A stretch of DNA of 64,000 bases from Onthophagus taurus (GCF_036711975.1 NC_091971.1:4223501-4287500); one strand, 5' to 3'. Shown: positions 22,802 to 35,618, counted from the first letter of the stretch. The notes: generated from the letters alone by a model not told the origin. Numbers and translations are program-made.

Positions 22802-22845
22802 CGTGACGTCACCGACGGTATGCTTACGTCACTAGTACGTCATTG
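22802..22845. promoter_or_regulatory. Cluster of CRE-like motifs
   Basis: A perfect palindromic CRE TGACGTCA (about 22803-22810) is followed within 40 bp by TACGTCAC and TACGTCAT half-sites. A TATAAA lies at about 22865. The cluster is about 180 bp upstream (minus sense) of the first visible Blimp-1 exon and sits in a GC-richer island (22440-22860). It could be an internal promoter or enhancer; no function is shown by the sequence alone. Confidence 0.4.
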
Positions 22846-23039
22846 ATGCGCTTTTTGAACCGATTATAAAGGGGGAAGGATTATTGTTTGAAGGGATTTA
22901 GAATTGTATTTCTTTTTAAACTTGAAAATAAATAAATAAATAACTAAAGTGTGATTTTCTCTTTTTCGCGTTGTCCAATCATTCTTTTTTTACAGTTTTA
23001 ATTTTTAGGTCAAATAAATCAATAATCCAGTAAACACAT

Positions 23040-23570
23040 CATCGTCATAACAAGGGGCGAAAAAATCCACCCCCATACATTATTACAAAAGGTATGATGT
23101 TCGTGTTGCAAGGTCGTCTGTTGAAAGGAACAGTGAATGCACCACCAGAGCTTTACACAACGACGACGTCTAGCAACTCGCCGTCGCTGGGGTTGTTGTT
23201 GGAAAATCGATGGTTGATGATGAGAAAAGGGGAAAAGGAAGGATTTGTTTTATGCAGGGGGAAATCGGAATAACAACAATCGCAAAAAGAGGAGTTCTAA
23301 ATCGAAACGCCCCCGTATGCAGGTTTCGCGACCTATGACATTAACCGAGGTCGTCGGGGGTTGCATTTCCCGGGGTTCGCAGGTGTTCGTTCGTTGTGCA
23401 GCGACCACCACCAACCAGTTTGAAATGTCAACGGTTCACGCGGCTACGACGACCTTTAACGTTGAACCCGGTAACCCGTTAACATATCGACCTTCAACCC
23501 TCCTTCAAAAACCCTCTAGGATGACCCATGACTTTTTTGCATTTCCTCTTAAAAACTTGCAACAATAAAG
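23040..23570. other. GC-richer unique island, no gene recognised
   Basis: Less AT-rich than its surroundings. A 107-codon plus-strand open frame (23245-23568) has no domain, signal peptide or splice context that I can support. It may be regulatory or noncoding exon sequence of Blimp-1. Confidence 0.35.
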
Positions 23571-24285
23571 AAAAATTTAAAATACTTAAAGAAAAGCTAA
23601 CGTTGAACATGTTTATTGCTATATGTTATCCTTGATACATTTTTCGGATCTTTACACAAACTGACCTTAGCCAAGGTTGGTGTTTTGATCCAACATGTTT
23701 ATAATTCTAAGAAAACTATTAACTTTCCAAAAAAATAAATGTTATATTTTACTGAAATACTTTCGAAGAAATCAAAGTGTATTTTGATAAGAACTTATTT
23801 TTCGTATCTTAAAATAACACCATTTATTTAACCAAAAACAGGATTCTTTGCATTTTTTTTTTAATTAGTAGAATAGAAGATAAAGTTAATAAATAGTTTG
23901 ATTAAGAATACGGATGCTCGAAATACACGGGAAAAGTTACGTAAAGGTTAAAATTGAATTTGACCCTCAACAAGAAGCCAGTTGAGAAGATGGGTATTTA
24001 TAGATCCTTTTAACGCAACAACTATCTGCAATAGTTTAAAAGCTTATTTAAAAATTAATTAGTTAACGAAAATTATTGAGAAATTGCAATTAAATGAAGA
24101 AGAAATTGTAAAAATTTGTTGTTGGATTATTTTTAAGACTTGAGATCATTCTAGTCAGTTTTAATTTTTTTAAATTAATACCCAAAAGTATTATCTGAAA
24201 AATAGATGTAAAAATTTCAAACAATCGTATTAACTTTATTTTTAGGAGTTGAGATAACATGAAGTGAGAAATGAAAAATTGAAAT
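23571..24285. other. AT-rich intergenic or intronic sequence
   Basis: No gene or clear repeat is seen. The last 60 bp grade into satellite D. Confidence 0.5.
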
Positions 24286-26937
24286 TTTGACATTTTCAAC
24301 AATTTTCTTCTATAACTCAATAATTATAACCGATGAAAAAAAACATTTCATACAAAAAAGGTTTCGAATGAACCCATAAAACACATCCAATAAGTTATTT
24401 TAATCCACCAATCAGCAGTACCAACCTAACTCAAGAAAAATTAAAATTTTGACGATTTCAACAATTTTCTTCTATAACTCAATAATTATAACCGATGGAA
24501 AAAAACATTTCATACAAAAAAGGTTTAGAATTAACCCATAAAACATATCCAATAAGTTATTTTAATCCACTAATCAGCAGTACCAACCTAACTCAAGAAA
24601 AATGGAAATTTTGACGTTTTCAACAATTTTCTTCTATAACTCAATAATTATAACCGATGGAAAAAAACATTTCATACAAAAAAGGTTTAGAATTAACCCA
24701 TAAAACATATCCAATAAGTTATTTTAATCCACCAATCAGCAGTACCAACCTAACTCAAGAAAAATGGAAATTTTGACGTTTTCAACAATTTTCTTCTATA
24801 ACTCAATAATTATAACCGATGGAAAAAAACATTTAATACAAAAAAGGTTTAGAATGAACCCATAAAACATATCCAATAAGTTATTTTAATCCACCAATCA
24901 GCAGTACCAACCTAACTCAAGAAAAATGAAAATTTTGACGTTTTCAACAATTTTCTTTTATAACTTAATAATTATAACCGATGGAAAAAAACATTTCATA
25001 CAAAAAAGGTTTAGAATTAATCCATAAAACATATCCAATAAGTTATTTTAATCCACCAATCAGCAGTACCAACCTAACTCAAGAAAAATGGAAATTTTGA
25101 CGTTTTCAACAATTTTCTTCTATAACTCAATAATTATAACCGATGGAAAAAAACATTTCATACAAAAAAGGTTTGGAATGAACCCATAAAACATATCCAA
25201 TAAGTTATTTTAATCCACCAATCAGCAGTACCAACCTAACTCAAGAAAAATAGAAATTTTGACGTTCTCAACAATTTTCTTCTATAACTCAATAATTATA
25301 ACCGATGGAAAAAAACATTTCATACAAAAAAGGTTTAGAATTAACCCATAAAACACATCCAATAAGTTACTTTAATCCACCGATCAGTAGTACCAACCTA
25401 ACTCAAGAAAAATAGAAATTTTTACGTTTTCAACAATTTTCTTCTATAACTCAATAATTATAACCGATGGAAAAAAACATTTCATACAAAAAAGGTTTAG
25501 AATTAACCCATAAAACATATCCAATAAGTTATTTTAATCCACCAAGCAGCAGTACCAACCCAACTCAAGAAAAATAGAAATTTTGACGTTTTCAACAATT
25601 TTCTTCTATAACTCAATAATTATAACCGATGGAAAAAAGCATTTCATACAAAAAAGGTTTGGAATGAACCCATAAAACATATCCAATAAGTTATTTGAAT
25701 CCACCAATCGACAGTACCAACCTAACTTAAAAAAAATGGAAATTTTGACGTTTTCAACAATTTTCTTCTATAACTCAATAATTATAACTGATGGAAAAAA
25801 ATATTTCATACAAAAAAGGTTTAGAATGAACCCATAAAACATATCCAATAAGTTATTTTAATCCCCCAATCAGCAGTACCAACCTAACTCAAGAAAAATG
25901 GAAATTTTGACGTTTTCAACAATTTTCTTCTACAACTCAATAATTATAACCGATGGAAAAAAATATTTCATACAAAAAAGGTTTAGAATTAACCCATAAA
26001 ACATATCCAATAAGTTATTTTAATCCACCAATCAGCAGTACCAACCTAACTCAAGAAAAATGGAAATTTTGACGTTTTCAACAATTTTCTTCTATAACTC
26101 AATAATTATAACCGATGGAAAAAAGCATTTCATACAAAAAAGGTTTGGAATGAACCCATAAAACATATCCAATAAGTTATTTGAATCCACCAATCGACAG
26201 TACCAACCTAACTTAAAAAAAATGGAAATTTTGACGTTTTCAACAATTTTCTTCTATAACTCAATAATTATAACTGATGGAAAAAAATATTTCATACAAA
26301 AAAGGTTTAGAATTAACCCATAAAACATATCCAATAAGTTATTTTAATCCACCGATCAGTAGTACCAACCCAACTCAAGAAAAATAGAAATTTTGACGTT
26401 TTCAACAATTTTCTTCTATAACTCAATAATTATAACCGATGGAAAAAAACATTTCATACAAAAAAGGTTTAGAATGAACCCATAAAACATATCCAATAAG
26501 TTATTTTAATCCACCAATCGACAGTACCAACCTAACTCAAGAAAAATGGAAATTTTGACGTTTTCAACAATTTTCTTCTATAACTCAATAATTATAACCG
26601 ATGGAAAAAAACATTTCATACAAAAAAGGTTTAGAATGAACCCATAAAACATATCCAATAAGTTATTTTAATCCACCAATCAGTAGTGCCAACCCAAGTC
26701 AAGAAAAATGGAAATTTTGACGTTCTCAACAATTTTTTCTATAACTCAATAATTATAAACGATGGAAAAAAAAATTTTATACAAAAAAGGTTTGGAATTA
26801 ACCCATAAAACACATCCAATAAGTTATTTTAATCCACCAATCAGCAGTACCAACCTAACTCAAGAAAAATGGAAATTTTGACGTTTTCAAAAATTTTCTT
26901 CTATAACTCAATAATTATAACCGATGGAAAAAAACAT
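24285..26937. repeat. Satellite family D, 162-bp tandem array (about 16 monomers)
   Basis: The 'cagcagtaccaacctaactc' block recurs at 24413, 24575, 24737 and 24899, exact 162-bp spacing, and continues to about 26850. Each unit also has 'taactcaataattataaccg' and 'caaaaaaggtttagaat'. Monomers are very homogeneous. A three-monomer block with private variants ('aatcgacagtaccaac', 'acttaaaaaaaatgg') near 25.64 kb recurs near 26.12 kb, offset 486 bp (3 x 162). The array ends abruptly within a monomer at about 26937. Confidence 0.96.
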
Positions 26938-27018
26938 TCATGAAGACCTAGTGACGGTAGTAGGTAGCGCTAGTTAGAGTAGTTAGCATAAGATATCACC
27001 ATGTTGCATATTTTTATT

Positions 27019-27141
27019 GCACTAAAACTAGAACTAACACTAGACCTAGAAGTAGAAAGTTTCGGGTTTAACCGTCTTGAAAGACTTGTGGCTAAATCCA
27101 AATGTTTGTAGTTCTCGGTCTAGTGTTAGTTTTAGTTTTGC
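27019..27141. mobile_element. Fold-back element 1 (long imperfect hairpin)
   Basis: A near-palindrome of about 120 bp centred on 'gtcttgaaagac' (27074-27085). The left arm contains 'actagaactaacactagacc' and the right arm its complement 'ggtctagtgttagttttagt', with inner arms 'tcgggtttaaccg' and 'tggctaaatcc'. No coding capacity. It looks like a MITE-type or fold-back element. Confidence 0.75.
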
Positions 27142-27249
27142 ACTAGAACTAACACAAGACTTAGAACTAGAATCATTCGGGTTTAGCCGTCTTGAGAGAC
27201 GTGCGGCTAAACCCGAATATTTCTAGTTCTAGGTCTAGTGTTGGCCGAA
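27140..27249. mobile_element. Fold-back element 2, adjacent copy with better-preserved hairpin
   Basis: Second palindrome centred on 'gtcttgagagac' (27189-27200). The inner arms 'attcgggtttagccgtc' and 'gcggctaaacccgaat' pair closely and the outer arms 'actagaactaaca' and 'tctagtgttgg' pair imperfectly. It abuts the first copy. A partial third arm follows at about 27246-27270. Confidence 0.78.
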
Positions 27250-27289
27250 TGTTTCTAGTTCTACAAAACTAAAAAGCAGTCCTGTTAGA

Positions 27290-28285
27290 TTCTACTATCC
27301 TTGCATTCATATATTGCGAGTTATATGAAATTCCCTGTATATTTAATTAAAGTTAAAATATTATATTTGAATATGAGAAAAGGAAATAATAAATAAACGA
27401 AACAATGTAGAGAATTATTCTAGATGTATTTTTAGAAGTTGAGATATGACTCATACATTAAATTGTAGCCAAAAGATCATATTTTAAAACGAAAGATAAG
27501 CTCCCAAGATACAAAGATGATTTACAACAAGATGTTACATTCTAGATTGTAATTTAATATGGTTCCGATGAAACTATGCAAACAAGAGCAATTGGTGTGA
27601 TCATTAATGGCTCTACAAATACTGTTCTGACCCGTAAGATGATGAGTTACAAATTTCTGATGGCGGTGTCTTTTCAATCACTCGTCAATTAGAAATTGGA
27701 TCACCCGTCAACCTTTCTGGACAAGAACATGTTGGAATATGATTAATTACATCGTATCTAGCGTTTCAGCAACAAGTTTCAAGATAGGAATCAATACACT
27801 TATTTCTGGAGCATTAATATGATTCAACGAAAAATTTCAAATCAATACAATTTAAAAAACATAAAGAAAAAGTCACAACAATCAACTCAACAAGAGATAT
27901 TAGCTAAGCTGCTGCAATATATAGCGTTAAATAGGTTGTGGCCGAGGTCCTGAAATCTACTTCATTAACAAGATATTAACCGAGACGCTATAATTTACAA
28001 TGTTAAAGAGACATTAGACATAACAAATATCTACAAAGCTACTTATTGTTGCATCTTAGCAAACATCTCTTCAATGTTGGTTAAAGTTTAATACCTTTGA
28101 GTTAATAAGCTTGTTTACGATATACTATATTTTTTATTAAGATTAAAATAGCAATTATTTCAAAAATTCCTTTTTTTTAGTAAAAAATAACTTAAAAAAT
28201 AGAAAAATAAATCATTTGTAACAATTAGCTTTTTACTTTCAACAAAATCACAATTTTTTGTTAACAACAACGGAATATAATGATT
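27290..28285. other. Unique sequence, no gene recognised
   Basis: Moderately AT-rich. I see no open frame of note, no tandem repeat and no recognisable mobile element, apart from a 'ccctgtata' word near 27335 of the kind often found at insect transposon ends. Confidence 0.45.
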
Positions 28286-28316
28286 CGAAATGAAACATTT
28301 TCTTTATTCAAATAAA

Positions 28317-28927
28317 ATGTTGAAGAAAATAGGGTTCTTTTTGATCTTATTAAAAATTTTATTTCTTATTAACGTCGTTAAATGTGGTTTTCCTGATGAT
28401 TGCACCACAGCTTTACCAGCTTTAGATAAATACACTAACACCAAGGTATGTCAAAAAAATATTTTTAGCAATTTATTCTAATTTAATCCTGACTTAAGTG
28501 TTTGAACATTTGGTATCTATATGCATCAACTTCTAAATGCGACAATTGTTGCATGATCAGAAAAATATATGATAACGGACCAGCTAAAATTATTGTAATC
28601 GATTTGATTAAGAAACCATTTGGAAAAAAAGTTAACATACCAATACCCTGGGTTAGAGATCCAAACAAGCTTCAATACACGCATATTAAAGGTAATTTAC
28701 TTTAACTAATAAGAAGGAGTTATAATAATATGCTAAATCTTTTAGGTAATAGCACAGTTGTTGGTTTAGATTGCGATTCTTACGCAGTGATTCGCGCGAA
28801 AAGTGAATTACAACTTTGGGTTAGAAATCCAAATACAACGGTTGGATGTATTCTTGAAATGAAACTTTGTAATGAGAAGCTTTTTAATTATAATCCGGGT
28901 AAGTCTTGTGATGGGGTTAAAATTTAA
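28317..28927 (+). CDS. Small secreted cysteine-containing protein (three exons), unrecognised
   Basis: Function unknown. Exons 28317-28445, 28499-28691 and 28746-28927 join in frame through introns of 53 and 54 bp, giving 167 residues. An in-frame ATG at 28290 would add nine residues, but the second ATG gives the better signal peptide (MLKKIGFFLILLKILFLINV, cleavage near VKCG). The mature part includes FPDDCTTALPALDKY, a CDNCCMIRKIYDNG cluster, IPIPWVRDP, an N-S-T glycosylation site, and WVRNPNTTVGCILEMKLC. The repeated W-V-R-[DN]-P motif, one per late exon, suggests an internal repeat. The stop is at 28925-28927, with AATAAA about 20 bp further on. It is unlike the three-gene family at 3.4-12.4 kb. 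If Blimp-1 has exons further upstream, this gene is nested in its intron on the opposite strand. Confidence 0.65.
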
Positions 28928-28979
28928 AAAAATTAAAATTGTTTTATAATAAATTTGTTGTCTAAGTTCTTTTATAAAA

Positions 28980-31470
28980 CAGCGGTTCATCCTAGAAATT
29001 TAAAAATTGGTATAACTAAACCTCAAACATTCGTCTATCACCTCAAAAAATGTCATTTCTTAATTACAAGCCAATTTGGAGAAAAAAATTTTTTTTGTTT
29101 AACATAATTTTCAAAACGTCAAATTGAAATTGGTTCTGAAAAATGAAGTTCTAAAGAAAAGTATTTATTCTGGAAAGTTAATATTTGGTATAAACTAACT
29201 TCAAATATTCTTCTATAACCACAAAAAGTTCCATTTTTGAATTTGAAACTGTTTCAGAGAAAAACGATTTTTTCTTAAATTCATTTTCAAGAAACGTTAA
29301 ATTAAATGGACGATTGATAAAAATTGTTATAAAAAGAACCGTTCAACCTAGAAATGTAAAATTTATTAACTTCAAACATTTATTTATCACCTCAAAAAAT
29401 TTCGTTTCTCAATTAGAAGCCAATTTGGAGAAAAAAAGATTATTCTTTAACATAATTTTCAAAACGTCAAATTGAAATGCTATCTTATAAAGAAGTTCTA
29501 AAGAAAAATATTTACTCTGGAAGCTTAATATTTGGTATCACCTAACCTCAAATAATCTTCTATAACCTCAAAAAGTTTCATTACTGTATTTCAAACTATT
29601 TCAGAGGAAAATGATTTTTTCTTAACCTCATTTTCAAAAAACGTCAAATATAAATTGATGTTTTATAAAAATTTTTATAAAAAGAACCGTTCAATCTAGA
29701 AATGTAAAATTTGGTATAACCTAACCTCAAACATTTATTTACTACCTCATAAAATTTAATTTCTCAATTACAGGTCAATTTGGAGAAAAAACAATTTTTT
29801 TATCATAATTTTCAAAACGTTAAATTGAAATTGGTATCTTATAATGAAGTTCTAAAGAAAAGTATTTACTCTGGAAGGTTAATATTTGGTATAACCTAAC
29901 CTCAAATATTCTTCTATAACCTCAAAAAGTTTCATTACTGTATTTCAAACTATTTCAGAGAAAAACGATTTTTCCTTAAATTCATTTTCAAGAAACGTTA
30001 AATTAAATGGATGATTGATAAAATTTTTTATAAAAAAACCGTTCAACCTAGAAATGTAAAATTTGGTATAACCTAACCTCAAATATTTACTTACTACCTC
30101 AAAAAATTTCATTTCTTAATTACAAGCCAATTTGGAGAAAAAAAGATTTTTCTTTAACATAATTTTCAAAACGTCAAATTGAAACTGGTATTTTATAATG
30201 AAGTTCTAAAGAAAATTATTTACTCTGGAAGGTTAATATTTGGTATAACCTAACCTCAAATATTCTTCTATAACCTCATAAAGTTTCATTACTTTCTTTC
30301 AAACTATTTCAGAGAAAAACGATTTTTCCTTAACCTCATTCTCAAAAAACATCAAATATAAAGTGATGATTAATAAAAATTTTTATAAAAAGAACCGTTG
30401 AACCTAGAAATATAAAATTTGGTATAATCTAACCTCAAACATTCGTTTACCACCTCAAAAAGTTTCATTACAGTATTTCAAACTATTTCAGAAAAAAACG
30501 ATATTTCCTTAACTACATTTTCAAAAAACGTCAAATATGATTTATAAAAATTTTTATAAAAAGAACCGTTCAACCTAGAAATATAAAATTTGGTATAACC
30601 TAACCTCAAACATTCGTTTACCACCTCAAAAAGTTTCATTACAGTATTTCAAACTATTTCAGAAAAAAACGATATTTCCTTAACTACATTTTCAAAAAAC
30701 GTCAAATATGATTTATAAAAATTTTTATAAAAAGAACCGTTCAACCTAGAAATATAAAATTTGGTATAACCTAACCTCAAACATTCGTTTATCACCTCAA
30801 AAAGTTTCATTACTGTATTTCAAACTATTTCAGAGAAAAACGATTTTTCCTTAACCTCACTTTCAAAAAACGTCAAATATAAATTGATGATTTATAAAAA
30901 TTTTTATAAAAAGAACCGTTCAACCTAGAAATATAAAATTTGGTATAACCTAACCTCAAACATTCGTTTACCACCTCAAAAAGTTTCATTACAGTATTTC
31001 AAACTATTTCAGAAAAAAACGATATTTCCTTAACTACATTTTCAAAAAACGTCAAATATGATTTATAAAAATTTTTATAAAAAGAACCGTTCAACCTAGA
31101 AATATAAAATTTGGTATAACCTAACCTCAAACATTCGTTTATCACCTCAAAAAGTTTCATTACAGTATTTCAAACTATTTCAGAGAAAAACGACTTTTCT
31201 CTAAACCTCATTTTCAAAAAACGTCAAATATAAATTGATGATTTATACAAATTTTTATAAAAAGAACCGTTCAACCTAGAAATATAAAATTTGGCATAAT
31301 TGAACCTCAAACATTCGTTTACCACCTCAAAAAGTTTCATTATTGTATTTCAAACTATTTCAGAAAAAAACGATTTTTCATTAACACCATTTCCAAAAAA
31401 TGTTAAATATAAATTGATGATTTATAAAAAAATATGTAAAAAAACCGTTCAATCTAAAAAAGTAAAATTT
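28980..31470. repeat. Satellite family E, 171-180-bp monomers, dimeric at left
   Basis: The 'gaaccgttcaacctagaaat' block recurs at about 29336, 29684, 30037 and 30392 (about 350-bp dimers), then at 30563, 30734, 30913, 31084 and 31264 (171 or 179-180 bp). Each unit has 'tttggtataacctaacctca'. Its reverse complement matches family H at the right edge of the window. It begins about 50 bp after the secreted-protein gene. Confidence 0.93.
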
Positions 31471-33160
31471 GCTATAATATGTTTGGTAATGAAGAGGTTT
31501 TATTTTACAATTTCAATCAATTTTGGAAAAAACGTTTCTTGTTGTTAAAACTTGTTTGAAAGCATTAAGAATCGTTTGAGGGCGTAGAAAATGATCTGAA
31601 GGTGTTGAGAATCGTTTGAAGTTGTTAAAAGTAGTGCAAACTTGTGTAGAATCATCCAAGATTGTTAAAAAATAATTAGATGGGTAAAATAAGAATATTT
31701 AAAGGGTCATTAATTTTGCAAAAAGGAATAAAGAAAAAAACTTACGTCTCTCATCTTGTCCTTGCTTTGTCCTCCCTTTTAATCCAAGATCATCCTACTA
31801 TCTGCAACATAAACATAACAAAAAACATAAATCCCCATTACAGATTATTTTATAAACAATCAAACATGTTTTGATTAAACAATTTGCGTCATTGAAAATA
31901 GTTTCAATAAAGTATTAATTTTTAAAAATTTATTTCGATGATAGTTTTTATTTATGTCGGGTATAAAAGAAAAGGTTAAAAGTTTAAGAGAACATTTTGA
32001 GGACGCCAAAATATCTATCTTGACCTTGCGACCAGGCGCAGTTGCTGCGGATTTATTCCACGATTTTTATGCACTAATAATAGTGCAAGGTTACATTTGA
32101 AACTGACGTCAAGGCTCACACTCGTCGTAATCTCGTCGGTGTGTGTATATGAGTCGTTGTTGCATTTCCTATGCAGCGATGTTGACCCTGAATGAGTCTT
32201 CTTAAAAAACGATCTTAAAATAATTTGCTTTACGTAACTCAACGAATTGGTTTTTTAATTATTTCATTTTTTTGGCAAAAATTTTGCACTAAATCAATTC
32301 AAATACTTAATTGTTAAAATTAACTTATTTTGGTTCAAAGGAAATTGAAGATTTGTTTTTCATTAGATAAGTAGCGAAAAAAACCTCGTAGGTCATGTTC
32401 GGAATCTATTTTCGGTTTCCATTTTAAAGGTCAAAGGTCAGTAGTCTTCAAATGATAAAATTGGGGATTTTTTTGAAGATTTTGATTGCAACTCACCGTT
32501 TTTCCTGCTTAGAGGAGTGCGTTTTCTCGGTAATTTTTGCAACGAAAATTTTTTGGGTGTTGGAAATCTTTGCTAAAACGAAACGGTGTCCTTAGCGGGA
32601 CGCCATGTTGGATTTTCACTTTTGAATGTATTGAGCGGTTCGTGTATTATCGCATCGTTGAACGGTGTTATTTCACATTTTTTCACGACTATTTTTGGAT
32701 CATTTAAACCAACAACGTCACCGGCAAACAATGTTTTAATCCGGGAAACTTAACATAAACTTGTAGTAACCTCAAAGTTACGTAATTTTTGGGTTAATCT
32801 TTAACTTTTACCTTTCTCGTTTTTGTTTTGTTTTTATCCATTTCCTTTTTAATTCGATTTGTTTACTTACCCTTCGTGACGCGGTTACACAACGCAATTA
32901 GAAAACGTCCTTGACTTTAACATTGACACAAGATTGTTTACATGATCAAGTTATGTTGTTATTTTGAAAATTAATTTTTTTCTTTCGCATCTTTTTTGGT
33001 TTTTGCCGATTTTTTTGTGAATTTGATTGATGTTGAATATTTTTTAGTTACCGTTGAAGATGTTGCTGAGATGTTGGTTGATGTTGGCGGGATTTAAGTC
33101 TCTTTTGTTGATAAACTAAAACCGAGTTTAAGTTCTAAACGGGTGAAAATCCGTTTGTTT
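31471..33160. other. Unique AT-rich sequence with short regulatory-type motifs
   Basis: No gene is recognised. Near 31560-31680 there are several loose copies of 'agaatcgtttgaaggtgtt' words. A perfect DR1 lies at 32428-32440, and a CGCCATGTTGG word (YY1/Pho-like) lies near 32601. Confidence 0.45.
32428..32440 (+). promoter_or_regulatory. Perfect DR1 nuclear-receptor half-site pair
   Basis: AGGTCA-A-AGGTCA, the consensus for HNF4, Seven-up or USP heterodimers. The window's main regulated gene, Blimp-1, is ecdysone-responsive in insects, but this site is about 10 kb upstream of the first visible exon and no link is shown. Confidence 0.4.
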
Positions 33161-35520
33161 TTCCGGCGAAAATGCGCGGTGTGGAGCACTGGGTTTCCCG
33201 GACCTTTCCTAACAATCACTGGCGTGTGCCAGTGCAGCGCTGCACTACATTCTCATCGTCCTTTTCTAGTAGCTGCGCTGTATGCGCTCGTGATAACAAC
33301 GCAGACGTGAACGTTTGGCCCTTATGCGTGCCACTGTCATTCATAAAAGTGCATTTACAATTATAAATCAAATTAAGATTTCTAAACAAATTACTTAACC
33401 CAAAAAAAATTAATCCATTTTTAGGGAATCAAAAAAAAATTTGGATTTTTAGATTAAGAACAAATTTTATCTCAATTTAGATGATTTCGTCGAAAATCTT
33501 TTGAGGTGACAACGTTGATAAGGTTATTTTTGAAAAATCGAATTCGATGATTGCGAGAACTTTGCACCTTGGTGCATAAGGGCGTCAAAACAAAATAAAA
33601 GTGAAATTATCTGCGATCGATGCGAGGTTGTTGAACCCTCCTCGTTGCTCCCGGAGTCCCGGACTACTCCCGGAAAAGCTAAAATAGGCAAAATTAAAAA
33701 AAATCCCAAATCATTTCTCAAAATGAATCCTCACAATTCCCAAAAAATTTAATGATCACGATTTGAATCGAAATAAGATTAATTCGGATGAATTCAACAC
33801 AAAAAAAGCTTCTTTGTATGTACTTCATAATAGGGTTGATGAATCATTGACGTGTATTTTTAAGGGCATAGCCCTCGGGTTCAATCAAAACATTGAAACT
33901 CCAAGCCTCGGGACCAAGTCGTTCCAAATCGATCGAATCGGCGTGCAGTTGCGTGTCGGTTACCATGGAAAGTGTTGGCCCAGGTCATGCGAGGTCAAAC
34001 CAGGACCTTCCGCAAGCGGAAACTACCCGAATCCCGGTTTCCGAAGCGATTTTCTTAAATCACCAAAAAAAATTTTTAATCTAAAATTAATAAGTTAAAT
34101 TTTTTTGAGTCTTAGTGGAACAAGGGCAACTAACATAGAAGTGTTCTGTTAACATTCAGAGCAAGGGCCAACGACCGCCAGTGTGGGTCGAGGTTCCCCC
34201 CCACGATTTTCGCGATTTCCCCCCACTTAATCACCTGTCTGCACAACGAGGAAACTTTGGATTATCGGTACATTCAATAATGTTGATACGCAATTAAGAA
34301 TCAAGTTCAAAGTCTTGATTCAAAAAAATCAATGCCAAAAAATTTAATTAACATAAATTTTTAACCCAAAATTAAGATGACCTAATTATTTTATTTATTA
34401 TTTTATCATTTCAAAAACTCATTCGTTATCCCTCATCATCCGAAATCATTTATTTTAATCCAAATCAAACATCTAGAATGATTTGATCACCAAATCATCA
34501 AGCGGATATTCCTCGATCTTCTAGTTCGTTCTTCTTCAGCTTTTCTCTTCTTGGTGGCTTTAGTAGGATAGTGGGACAGGTCATTGACACTTCCATTACA
34601 CATATACTTCTTGTTTGACAGAAACCATCAACAGGTACGCGAAGCTTCAAATACCTCATTAAATCAATTTATTTAATAAAAATTAAAATAACGGAGTTTA
34701 TCAAAAAAAAAAATAACCCGTTTTTTTATCAAACATTTAACGGGTTCAAAATATGAGGGCACAAAGAATGTTTACGTTAGAAATTACAATCATTTAAGTG
34801 ATTATAACGGTTATGACCACATTTTCTGATTTTGTGGTGTTACAAGGGTTTATGTCCGAATCGATCATCGCAGTCTTTAAACTCACCATAAACCCGCTGC
34901 GCCTCCCCCAAAAAAGAAATTCTTTTTCTCTTCCTAATTAATCCTCGCCAAGTAAAATATCCAAATCTAATCGCACAAAAATCACTTAATTGCAAAAATT
35001 CAAGCACAAATCACTCAAAAAAAAATTCTTCTTCTTAACCAAAATAAACCAGAAGATGTTATTAACTTTGCACGACACGAAAGACACTAAATACCGAGCT
35101 GTCAAAACATTGTCGTTGTATGTTGGAATTGTGCGCACCAACAGCCGTTCGTTCTGTTGCGGCGTCCGAAGAAGTAAGTAATACGTCTAAGTTGGACGGC
35201 GCGATAGGTGCGCACGACTGAAGCGCCACAGGTAGCCACCGGGACGAACTACGGCCTCATCGGCTAACGGGACCTCGCCGTGGCCTACGGGTCGTTCACC
35301 CTCAAAAACGAACTTGAGAGTCGCTCTGCTGGCCTCTCTCTACAAGACCGTTCGGTTTCAGGAAGTTGCCCGGCGAAGAGAACCAAGCAAACGACGAATC
35401 ATCATCGACGCAACCGACCAGGAGAGCTTTTACCTTCCGTTTCGTTTTGGTCCTGTTATAAAACGTTCAATCTCAAGGATGTATTTAAAATAATTCAAAA
35501 GTATATTTACTTGCTGTCTT
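33160..35520. other. Series of GC-richer unique islands, no gene recognised
   Basis: GC-richer stretches at about 33160-33350, 33840-34060, 34140-34260 and 35080-35460 alternate with AT-rich DNA. Several short open frames exist on both strands, but none has a recognisable domain. A perfect 14-bp palindrome GTGCAGCGCTGCAC lies at 33232-33245. The islands could be promoter, enhancer or 5' UTR sequence. Confidence 0.35.
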
Positions 35521-35618
35521 GACACTGACATTGATAATAACAACATGAAGTTAAGAAGCAAAGAATGCTAAATTTGCACGACAATACTTATCATATCAGA
35601 TTTAAAACTATATCATAT

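Noticed and set aside
23245..23568. 107-codon Arg/Asn-rich plus-strand frame
   Set aside because: Composition typical of a GC-richer noncoding island; no domain.
24285..26937. CRISPR-like regular spacing of repeats
   Set aside because: The whole 162-bp unit is repeated, with no variable spacers, and the genome is eukaryotic.
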